A stretch of 10,441 bases of DNA from an uncultured Odoribacter sp. GTDB lineage: Bacteria > Bacteroidota > Bacteroidia > Bacteroidales > Marinifilaceae. Location: NCBI GenBank assembly GCA_900548135.1, contig URJC01000064.1:1-10441 (forward strand), read 5' to 3'. Position numbers and translations under genes: made by a program. Shown here in pieces: positions 4,861 through 10,441 of the stretch. Positions within the stretch are counted from its first letter, which is position 1. The number at the start of each line of letters is the position of its first letter. The notes under the pieces are model-generated. The model did not search any database and was not told the DNA's origin. It saw only the letters and a list, made by a program, of their open reading frames with translations.

Positions 4861-6233
4861 TTAAAAATATTACCCAGTACCTCATCCGTAGTAATCTCGC
4901 CGGTAATTTCACCAAGATAATGAAGACACTCACGGATATCCTGGGAGATGAATTCGCCACTGAGGCCGGATTCAAGGCCTTCAATCACACGTTCAATGGA
5001 TGTGCAGGCATTACGGAGGGCTTCGTAGTGACGGATGTTACTAACGATGACATCGGAAGTATTGAGGGAATTCAGATTCACGGTTTGAGTCAATTCCTGA
5101 ATCAAGCGATCCAAATTTGCCCCGGTACGGGCTGAGATCGGAATAATCTCTTCACCGGAGGTAAAAAGCCGGATGGTTTCCTGAGGCGTCAATAAATCTT
5201 CCACCTGATCGGTTTTATTAAGGACGATGATTAACTTTGCATCCGAAGTGAGGCGGGATTTCACCTGATGATAATATTCTTCGAAAGACTCTACTCCCCG
5301 ATTCAGATCCGTTAACAATAGTACGACACTAGCCTGACTGATTTTAGCAAAAGTCCTTTCGATCCCGATAGTTTCGACCTCATCTGAAGTGGTCCGTATA
5401 CCGGCCGTATCGATAAATCGGAAAGTGATTCCATTCAAGTTGATCGTATCTTCGATCACATCCCGGGTTGTACCGGCAATATCCGACACAATAGCCCGTT
5501 CCTCACGCAATAAAGCATTCAACAATGTACTTTTTCCAACATTCGTATTACCGACAATGGCTACAGGAACTCCATTTTTAATCACATTTCCCAAAGAAAA
5601 AGACTTACACAAACGGATCAGCAAATTGTCAATATTCCCGGCAATATGCCTCAATTCAGAGCGATCAGCAAATTCAACATCTTCCTCTGAAAAATCCAGT
5701 TCCAATTCGAGCAAAGAAGTAATATGCAACAGTTCAGCCCGCAATTTTATCAATTCTGCCGAAAACCCACCTTTCATTTGCTTCAGAGCCATCCGATGCG
5801 ATGCAGCCGAGGAAGAAGCGATCAAATCAGCCACCGCTTCTGCCTGGGACAAATCCATTTTTCCGTTCAGGAAAGCCCGTTGGGTAAATTCGCCGGGAGT
5901 AGCCAGCCGGGCCCCCTGATTCACCAACAGCTGCAATAAACGCTGTTGGATATACAATGAGCCATGACAAGCGATTTCTACAGCCTCCTCCCCTGTGAAT
6001 GAATGAGGTGCATGAAAAATAGTCACCAGGACTTCATCCAACAAACAACCTGCTTCAAGGATCTTACCGAAATGCACCGTATTCGCTTTTGCGTCGGTCA
6101 GTTTTTTCCCGGACGGAGACTCAAAAATCCGGTCCGTAAGAGCAATACTCCCTGCCCCGGACATTCTCAAAACAGCAATAGCTCCAATTCCGGGAGCCGT
6201 TGATACAGCACAAATTACCTCAGCAATTTCCAT
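4839..6233 (-). CDS. mnmE: tRNA modification GTPase MnmE (TrmE)
   Basis: The protein has 464 residues, full length for the family. With MnmG it forms the complex that installs the 5-carboxymethylaminomethyl group on wobble uridine 34 of certain tRNAs, using a folate one-carbon donor and GTP hydrolysis. The N-terminal folate-binding domain starts MEIAEVICAVSTAPGIGAIAV and includes HAPHSFTGEEAVEI. The helical domain has FLNGKMDLSQAEAVADLI. The inserted G domain has G1 GNTNVGKS (228-235), G2 GTTRD (254-258), G3 DTAG (275-278), G4 NKTD (339-342) and G5 SAR (367-369). The C-terminal CIGK box (461-464) carries the conserved catalytic-region cysteine C461. The gene is intact despite the element at its 3' end. 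It is transcribed away from the DUF4251 gene, and a candidate promoter lies at 6342-6374. Confidence 0.98.
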   Translation of the reverse strand: MEIAEVICAVSTAPGIGAIAVLRMSGAGSIALTDRIFESPSGKKLTDAKANTVHFGKILEAGCLLDEVLVTIFHAPHSFTGEEAVEIACHGSLYIQQRLLQLLVNQGARLATPGEFTQRAFLNGKMDLSQAEAVADLIASSSAASHRMALKQMKGGFSAELIKLRAELLHITSLLELELDFSEEDVEFADRSELRHIAGNIDNLLIRLCKSFSLGNVIKNGVPVAIVGNTNVGKSTLLNALLREERAIVSDIAGTTRDVIEDTINLNGITFRFIDTAGIRTTSDEVETIGIERTFAKISQASVVLLLTDLNRGVESFEEYYHQVKSRLTSDAKLIIVLNKTDQVEDLLTPQETIRLFTSGEEIIPISARTGANLDRLIQELTQTVNLNSLNTSDVIVSNIRHYEALRNACTSIERVIEGLESGLSGEFISQDIRECLHYLGEITGEITTDEVLGNIFKNFCIGK

Positions 6234-6309
6234 GACAACCAGAATTTATCGTTTTGTAAAATCAATCTTTTCATTTTTTTAAAGCATCATTCTATATATT
6301 GGCATAAAA

Positions 6310-6340
6310 TATGCAAAATCTTTTCTAACAGCTATTTTTG
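6310..6340 (+). promoter_or_regulatory. Candidate promoter for the DUF4251 gene
   Basis: TATG (6310-6313, one mismatch from TTTG), a 19-base spacer and TATTTTTG (6333-6340, full match to TAnnTTTG) point towards the plus-strand gene. It would give a leader of about 170 bases, which is long, so a nearer promoter may exist. Confidence 0.35.
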
Positions 6341-6341
6341 A

Positions 6342-6374
6342 CAAAAGTACTCTTTTTTGTCGAAATGACAGAAA
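6342..6374 (-). promoter_or_regulatory. Candidate mnmE promoter
   Basis: On the minus strand TTTC (6371-6374, one mismatch from TTTG) is followed, after 21 bases, by TACTTTTG (6342-6349, full match to the -7 box). The predicted start is about 100 bases upstream of the mnmE ATG. Its -7 box is one base from the oppositely oriented -7 box at 6333-6340. Confidence 0.4.
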
Positions 6375-6518
6375 CGAAATTTTATACTTTTTTAAATACA
6401 GGTGAAAAACTATTGGAGAAATTAACACGTATATGAGGGAAATCAATAAATGATGAGGTATGATAACCATCTGAATAACCGGATGTAGCATAAAACAACT
6501 AAATAAAAACGACCTATT

Positions 6519-7127
6519 ATGAAACAAGTATTATTTTTACTACTGGTATCTGTATTTACGTTACCTGCTTTTCACAGTGAAGCGCAAGTACAAGGGACAT
6601 CAACTCCGACCCACTATCAGGAATTAACCAAACAACAACAACGGCAAGTGAAACGGGATCTTCGCAAGAAAGCCCGTGAGATAGCTAATCAACAAGCTTT
6701 CAACGCTGCAGTAGATGCTTTAAAAGACCGGAACTGGGTATTAATGGCCAGTACACTTTATGGCCCCAGAGGTTCGGCTATACCTGTATCCGACAACACC
6801 AACTTCATCCAATTTAAAGGAAATACAGTGTACGTACAATTAGCTTTCAACGGCATTGCAGGTCCGAATGGCCTTGGAGGAATCACCGTGCAGGGTACTC
6901 CTTCGCAAATCACGACCAATACAGACAAACATGGAAATATCACTTATTCATTCTATGTGAACGGTATCGCTTTAACTGCCCAGGTTGTTGTCAACTTGAA
7001 CGCCGGTAGCAACTATGCCAATGCAACTGTTTATCCGATGATGAATGGTAATAATCTGACTTTCTCCGGAACCCTTGTTCCCACCTCACAATCCGGAATT
7101 TTCAGAAGTGGATTCATCAGTTATTAA
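6519..7127 (+). CDS. Secreted DUF4251 domain protein
   Basis: The protein has 202 residues, the usual size for DUF4251 proteins, which are widespread small envelope proteins of Bacteroidales without a known function. Residues 1-23 form a Sec signal peptide: K2, a hydrophobic core VLFLLLVSVFTLPAF, and a cleavage site after SEAQ. No cysteine follows the cleavage site, so it is secreted rather than a lipoprotein. Residues about 37-70 are a charged helix (KQQQRQVKRDLRKKAREIANQ, shown by its K/R-rich character). The C-terminal part is beta-rich and carries the family core LAFNGIAGPNGLGGITVQG (108-126) and the closing LTFSGTLVPTSQSGIFRSG. It is a single-gene unit, divergent from mnmE and ended by the terminator at 7173-7199. 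Confidence 0.85.
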   Translation: MKQVLFLLLVSVFTLPAFHSEAQVQGTSTPTHYQELTKQQQRQVKRDLRKKAREIANQQAFNAAVDALKDRNWVLMASTLYGPRGSAIPVSDNTNFIQFKGNTVYVQLAFNGIAGPNGLGGITVQGTPSQITTNTDKHGNITYSFYVNGIALTAQVVVNLNAGSNYANATVYPMMNGNNLTFSGTLVPTSQSGIFRSGFISY

Positions 7128-7172
7128 CCGGAAGTCTATAAATTACGGTTTTACATTTAAAATCTGTAAAGT

Positions 7173-7199
7173 AAAAGGCACCCCGCAAGGTGCCTTTTT
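7173..7199. terminator. Bidirectional terminator between the DUF4251 gene and tnaA
   Basis: The perfect 10-bp arms AAAAGGCACC (7173-7182) and GGTGCCTTTT (7189-7198) enclose a 6-base loop. A T run lies on the plus strand, and on the minus strand the A-rich arm gives a matching T run. It serves the two convergent genes, 46 bases after one stop and 20 after the other. Confidence 0.9.
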
Positions 7200-7218
7200 A
7201 CGATCATTATTAATCCAA

Positions 7219-8592
7219 TTACTTAGCTTTTTCCAATTCCACGGTAAAGTGACGCATAATCGGAAATTCTTTCGTGATCACATAACCACGGGTAATAGAT
7301 TCACGACGGTCATATACATTTTTCAGCGCAGCAGCAATCACATCCATATGGTTATTAGTATAAGTGCGGCGGGGAATAGCCAATCGTAATAATTCCAGGC
7401 GAGGATAACGGTTTTCGCGGGTCACCGGATCCCGGTCAGCCAATATGGAACCGATTTCTACTCCCCGAATACCAGCTTCTAAATACAACTCAACTCCTAA
7501 CGTCTGGGCAATGAATTCTTCTTTTGGAACATGGGTTAACACTTTCTTTGCATCCACAAAAATAGCATGTCCACCCGCAGGTCGCTGATAAGGAATTCCG
7601 TACTCATCCAACTTGGCTCCTAAGTATTCTACTTGTTTGATACGAGTTTCCAGATAATCAAATTCAGTGCCCTCATCCAACCCTTGTGCCAAAGCATTCA
7701 TATCCCGTCCCGACATTCCTCCATAGGTAATAAACCCCTCATTCATAATACAAAACATCTGGCATTTTTTCCAAAGTTCTTCGCTTTTAAATGCTACAAA
7801 ACCACCCATATTTACAATAGCATCTTTTTTGGAAGACATTGTCATAATATCAGCATAGGAAAACATTTCTTTTACGATCTCTTTAACCGTTTTATTCTCA
7901 TATCCCTTCTCCCGTTTTTTTATAAAATAAGCATTTTCAGCAAAACGGGCAGAATCAATCTGAAGATTAACTCCATATTTTTTACACAGCGCAGACACTT
8001 CACGAATATTCTGCATGGATACGGGTTGGCCTCCTGCAGTATTATTAGTAATTGTTAATACAACAGCCGGAATCTTGTCTTTCGGATATTTTTTCAGTAC
8101 CGCTTCCAACTTTACCGGGTCCATATTTCCTTTAAACGGAAGTTCAAGTTGTGTATCAGCAGCCTCATCTATAGTACAATCAATAGCCAAAGCCTTGCGA
8201 AATTCAATATGCCCTTTTGTCGTATCAAAATGTGAATTTCCTGGTAACACATCACCTTCCTTGATTATCGTAGAATAAAGTACATTCTCTGCTGCCCTTC
8301 CTTGGTGAGTAGGCAAAAAATAATCAAATCCAAGAATACGCTGAATAGCCTCCTTCATCTTGTAATGAGAACGGGCCCCCGCATAACTCTCATCTCCCAG
8401 CATTAGCTCAGCCCATTGCCTGTCGCTCATTGCCCCTGTACCTGAGTCAGTCAATAAATCAATAAAAACCTGATCACTTTTCAGATTAAAGAGATTATAT
8501 TTTGCCTCTTTAATCCATTGTTCACGTTCTTCACGGGTACTTTTACGGATGGGTTCCACCATCTTAAATGATTCTGCAAATGGTAATTCCAT
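7219..8592 (-). CDS. tnaA: Tryptophanase (L-tryptophan indole-lyase)
   Basis: The protein has 457 residues. This PLP enzyme splits L-tryptophan into indole, pyruvate and ammonia in the cytoplasm and is the source of gut bacterial indole. The PLP lysine is K256 in MSSKKDAIVNMGG. Other conserved blocks are FIDLLTDSGTGAMS (43-56), YAGARSHY (70-77), PTHQGRAAE (94-102), GGQPVS (187-192) and DSARFAENAYFIKKRE (213-228). Tryptophanase and tyrosine phenol-lyase are close relatives. D123 (HFDTTKGH), the absence of arginine in GVEIGS (377-382) and H448 (MRHFT) match tryptophanase, where the phenol-lyase has T, R and F. It is monocistronic: no tryptophan permease is adjacent, unlike the E. coli tna operon. 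A promoter lies about 240 bases upstream (8830-8859), leaving a long leader. Confidence 0.96.
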   Translation of the reverse strand: MELPFAESFKMVEPIRKSTREEREQWIKEAKYNLFNLKSDQVFIDLLTDSGTGAMSDRQWAELMLGDESYAGARSHYKMKEAIQRILGFDYFLPTHQGRAAENVLYSTIIKEGDVLPGNSHFDTTKGHIEFRKALAIDCTIDEAADTQLELPFKGNMDPVKLEAVLKKYPKDKIPAVVLTITNNTAGGQPVSMQNIREVSALCKKYGVNLQIDSARFAENAYFIKKREKGYENKTVKEIVKEMFSYADIMTMSSKKDAIVNMGGFVAFKSEELWKKCQMFCIMNEGFITYGGMSGRDMNALAQGLDEGTEFDYLETRIKQVEYLGAKLDEYGIPYQRPAGGHAIFVDAKKVLTHVPKEEFIAQTLGVELYLEAGIRGVEIGSILADRDPVTRENRYPRLELLRLAIPRRTYTNNHMDVIAAALKNVYDRRESITRGYVITKEFPIMRHFTVELEKAK

Positions 8593-8685
8593 AATAAATA
8601 TAATTTAAGTTGTAATTTTAAGATTTGCCCAATGAGCATCAGCATGCTATACAGCAATTTCCAGGTACCATAACCAACTACAAAA

Positions 8686-8701
8686 GAATTCGGCAGAATT
8701 C
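8686..8701 (-). promoter_or_regulatory. Hairpin with T run in the tnaA leader
   Basis: Two GAATTC arms (8686-8691 and 8696-8701) around a 4-base loop are followed on the minus strand by TTTTG. It is a weak terminator-like structure about 95 bases before the tnaA start, and could form part of a leader-control system. Confidence 0.35.
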
Positions 8702-8737
8702 CTCCATACATCATTAATACTGGTATATAGAAATAAA

Positions 8738-8761
8738 ATGAGTCTCAGAAATTAAACTCAT
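8738..8761 (-). promoter_or_regulatory. Attenuator-like hairpin in the tnaA leader
   Basis: On the minus strand ATGAGT (8756-8761) pairs with ACTCAT (8738-8743) and the stem can be extended by G-U pairs. TTTATTT follows, partly from the stem end. The stop codon of the small leader ORF (8745-8822) falls in the loop, a layout seen in transcription attenuators. The stem is short and A/T-rich, so this is tentative. Confidence 0.35.
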
Positions 8762-8822
8762 CCCGCTTTTTAATATTTAAGAAAAGACGATTTAAAGGCA
8801 ATATGTTTCCCATTGTCTGCAT
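8745..8822 (-). CDS. Possible 25-residue leader peptide of tnaA
   Basis: The ORF reads MQTMGNILPLNRLFLNIKKRDEF and ends NF-stop. It begins within a few bases of the predicted transcription start of tnaA. A second ATG at 8813 would give 22 residues. It contains no tryptophan, so it does not resemble E. coli TnaC, in which W12 is essential. Support comes only from its place between the promoter and the hairpin at 8738-8761. It could well be chance. Confidence 0.25.
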   Translation of the reverse strand: MQTMGNILPLNRLFLNIKKRDEFNF

Positions 8823-8829
8823 ACGATTG

Positions 8830-8859
8830 CAAAAGTATAAAATAAACTGTAAAAACATA
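8830..8859 (-). promoter_or_regulatory. Candidate tnaA promoter
   Basis: On the minus strand TATG (8856-8859, one mismatch from TTTG) lies 18 bases before TACTTTTG (8830-8837, full match to TAnnTTTG). The flanking DNA is A/T-rich. It implies a tnaA leader of about 230 bases. Confidence 0.5.
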
Positions 8860-9022
8860 TTTTTCAGCTATAAAAAAGTATGGAAAATCATAATTTTTCA
8901 TGCGCAACTACCAACTTCTACCGGAAGTTAACAATATTCCCTCTCCAATCCCAAGGGCTTCCATCAGAAAGAACTAAAACAGATTGTTTTCAATATTTTG
9001 TATATTGAAGAAAGAAAGACCA
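8860..9022. other. Intergenic stretch without recognisable genes
   Basis: No credible ORF is present. The only structure I see is a small A/T-rich hairpin with arms TTCAATAT (8989-8996) and ATATTGAA (9002-9009). A 25-codon plus-strand ORF from 8900 has no supporting signal. Confidence 0.5.
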
Positions 9023-9265
9023 TTATCTGACCTCCCCGAAAAGGATAAAATGTAACTTCCTCCTGCCCAACAAAAGGTTACCGATATTTCTCTCCCCCAT
9101 TAGTTCATCGAAAATGATATTTTGATATTTAGATAACTTCAAATCATTACCCAGCAGGCAACGGTCCACTTCAAACTCATATAATACTTTCAATTCCCGC
9201 TTAACCAACCCATAAATATTCATATGCTGAAGTCTGTTATTCCCAACTTTCCCCCACCATTTCAT
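9023..9265 (-). CDS. Doubtful short ORF, unrecognised
   Basis: This ORF encodes 80 residues starting MKWWGKVGNNRLQHMNIYG and ending LHFILFGEVR. GGAG lies 6 bases before the ATG, a better ribosome-binding site than most genes here have. No promoter pattern, signal peptide, membrane segment or family motif is visible. It stands alone in about 1 kb of A/T-rich DNA between tnaA and the helicase gene. It may be a small protein, a gene remnant or chance. Confidence 0.3.
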   Translation of the reverse strand: MKWWGKVGNNRLQHMNIYGLVKRELKVLYEFEVDRCLLGNDLKLSKYQNIIFDELMGERNIGNLLLGRRKLHFILFGEVR

Positions 9266-9477
9266 ACCCCGCTCCAGTTATAATTTCTAACTACTTTTCT
9301 ACCTTTTTAGCGTCATTATTTCCGAAATAAATTTCTGTGATTTTAATTCCTGACTGTTATTTCTCACTGTAGATTCTCCCTGAAATAAAAACGACAAAAG
9401 AAAAAAACGACTTTCCTAGCTATCAACAAATAATAAAATAGCATAAGAGATATAGTCCCCCAGAGAGAATCCAAAGT
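9266..9477. other. Intergenic stretch without recognisable genes
   Basis: A/T-rich DNA with no ORF, tRNA or clear repeat that I can support. Confidence 0.5.
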
Positions 9478-9534
9478 TCATTTCTTATTCTCATTCAACA
9501 AATCAATAATTTCATCTATTTCCGCTTCAGGCAT
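9478..9534 (-). CDS. Possible 18-residue ORF downstream of the helicase gene
   Basis: MPEAEIDEIIDLLNENKK is preceded by AAGGAAAG about 6 bases before the ATG. The peptide is acidic, predicted helical and has natural-looking codons. It lies beyond the helicase terminator hairpin. It may be a microprotein, the tail of a decayed gene, or chance. Confidence 0.2.
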   Translation of the reverse strand: MPEAEIDEIIDLLNENKK

Positions 9535-9563
9535 TTTTTCTTTCCTTGCAAAAAAGAGATTTC

Positions 9564-9593
9564 AAACTACACCACACGGTTGTGGTGTAGTTT
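9564..9593 (-). terminator. Terminator of the helicase gene
   Basis: Perfect 13-bp arms, AAACTACACCACA (9564-9576) and TGTGGTGTAGTTT (9581-9593), enclose a 4-base loop. The hairpin starts 12 bases after the stop codon. On the minus strand it is followed by GAAATCTCTTTTTT, so the T run is slightly displaced. Confidence 0.8.
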
Positions 9594-9605
9594 CCTTTGG
9601 GTTTA

Positions 9606-10441
9606 CTATTTTTTTCTCCTCCCTTCTTTCGTCCTGTCTTTCCGTACTTTTTGAGGAGTTTTACTATTTTTCGCCGATTTAGCATGAAAAGCCCCGCCTC
9701 CCCTTGGTCCGCCTCTTTGATAAACAATATTGGCAGTCTGAACTTTTTCCTCATCCATCAACAAATCTGATATTTCCAGGTTTTCCGGTAAATCCACCAC
9801 CTCGATCTGCTGATTTATCAACCTTTCAATTTCATTAAATTTAGTTTCTTCTTTCTCTGACACAAAACTGACGGCTGTACCTTCTTTACCTGCACGTGCT
9901 GTACGTCCAATACGGTGAACATATTCCTCTGGAATAGCTGGTACATCAAAATTTATCACATGCGAAACATCCTGAACATCAATACCACGGGCAGCCACAT
10001 CTGAAGAAACCATAATCCGGTTTTTTCCTTCTTTAAAGGCTTTCAAGGCATTCAAACGGGAATTCTGTGCTTTATTTGAATGCAGCACGCTTAATTCCCC
10101 CTTCCAATGGTCCGCCAATTTTTCAACAATCCGGTCTGCATTTTTTTTCGTTTCTGTAAAAACCATAACCCGCCGGAATTTCTCTTTATCAACCAGCAAT
10201 AACTTCAGTAAATTTATCTTAGTAGCAATATTAGGCACATTATACCGCAACTGAGTGACATTTCCCACAGGAGTCGCATGCGCAGCAGTTTCCACCCTAA
10301 TCGGAGCGGAAGTTAAAAATTCAGATGCCATTTCAGCTATACTACTAGAAAAAGTGGCAGAAAACAAAAGAGTCTGATGTTTCTCAGGAACAACTTCCAG
10401 GATACTTCGTAATTGGGGCATGAATCCAAGATCCATTAAAC
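9606..10441 (-). CDS. DEAD-box RNA helicase, RhlE-like, C-terminal two thirds
   Basis: The reading frame stays open at the right edge. The last two visible codon positions fit 'DEADR-LMDLGF', with the DEAD box just outside the window, so the gene is cut by the window and not truncated. Numbering from the M at 10436, motif III SAT is at 26-28 (LLFSATFS), motif [11 protein letters not shown] follows, motif V is [13 protein letters not shown], and motif VI is [15 protein letters not shown]. The helicase C-terminal domain is therefore complete. A glycine- and lysine/arginine-rich tail ([16 protein letters not shown] to RRKK) ends the protein, as in RhlE/CsdA-type helicases, and probably binds RNA. 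The expected role is ATP-dependent RNA unwinding in ribosome assembly or RNA decay, especially in the cold. The exact paralogue cannot be named, so no symbol is given. Confidence 0.95.
   Translation of the reverse strand, partial: LMDLGFMPQLRSILEVVPEKHQTLLFSATFSSSIAEMASEFLTSAPIRVETAAHATPVGNVTQLRYNVPNIATKINLLKLLLVDKEKFRRVMVFTETKKNADRIVEKLADHWKGELSVLHSNKAQNSRLNALKAFKEGKNRIMVSSDVAARGIDVQDVSHVINFDVPAIPEEYVHRIGRTARAGKEGTAVSFVSEKEETKFNEIERLINQQIEVVDLPENLEISDLLMDEEKVQTANIVYQRGGPRGGGAFHAKSAKNSKTPQKVRKDRTKEGRRKK

Noticed and set aside
5389..5919. 176-codon plus-strand ORF
   Set aside because: It is antisense to the MnmE G domain and helical domain, whose motifs are intact; it has no features of its own.
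6279..6527. 82-codon minus-strand ORF rich in hydrophobic residues
   Set aside because: It lies across the A/T-rich divergent promoter region and runs into the DUF4251 start; its composition reflects T-rich DNA.
7219..8592. Tyrosine phenol-lyase instead of tryptophanase
   Set aside because: D123, no arginine in GVEIGS and H448 match tryptophanase; the phenol-lyase has T, R and F at these places.
9527..9754. 75-codon minus-strand ORF overlapping the helicase 3' end
   Set aside because: It is an out-of-frame reading of the basic helicase tail and the terminator hairpin.
1..10441. tRNA genes, rRNA or CRISPR arrays
   Set aside because: No cloverleaf-like sequence, rRNA segment or regularly spaced repeat-spacer pattern was found. 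The only phased repeats are the short binding-site arrays described.

Overview
The window is Bacteroidota DNA, most likely Bacteroidales. The chromosomal genes (mnmE, a DUF4251 lipoprotein-like secreted protein family, tnaA, an RhlE-type helicase) look like that order's versions. Several upstream regions carry the Bacteroidales promoter pattern TTTG-N19-21-TAnnTTTG, and recognisable Shine-Dalgarno sites are scarce. The MnmE sequence departs clearly from what I remember of Bacteroides MnmE, so an Odoribacter/Butyricimonas-like host is possible; this is a guess.

Positions 1 to about 4838 are one end of an integrative mobile element, with all genes on the minus strand. From the chromosome junction leftwards they are: a repeat-rich attachment/regulatory zone (4597-4838); a zinc-finger protein with four tandem helix-turn-helix units; a tyrosine recombinase; a membrane protein of unknown role; a single-HTH excisionase-like protein; a DnaD-like replication protein; and the start of a DnaC-like ATPase that runs off the left edge. 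The last three form a tight block. This order (recombination, then regulation, then a replication/primosome pair) fits an integrative mobilizable or conjugative element. Transfer genes, if any, lie outside the window.

The element abuts the 3' end of mnmE, the same target used by the SGI1 family, and the mnmE reading frame is complete. The element's end carries four 10-bp-phased TTTTACG sites, an 11-bp tandem repeat and a terminator. Two divergent copies (43/53 identical) of one promoter/operator segment precede the integrase and the excisionase-like gene. A third promoter, for the membrane gene, shares the start of the transcribed region. The element therefore appears to have a coordinated internal regulon.

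Positions 4839 to 10441 are ordinary chromosome: mnmE (minus), a secreted DUF4251 protein (plus), tnaA tryptophanase (minus), and the 3' two thirds of a DEAD-box helicase (minus). A strong bidirectional terminator separates the DUF4251 gene from tnaA. The stretch 8593-9605 is mostly non-coding. It holds a long tnaA leader with attenuator-like hairpins and a small ORF, two doubtful short ORFs, and the helicase terminator.
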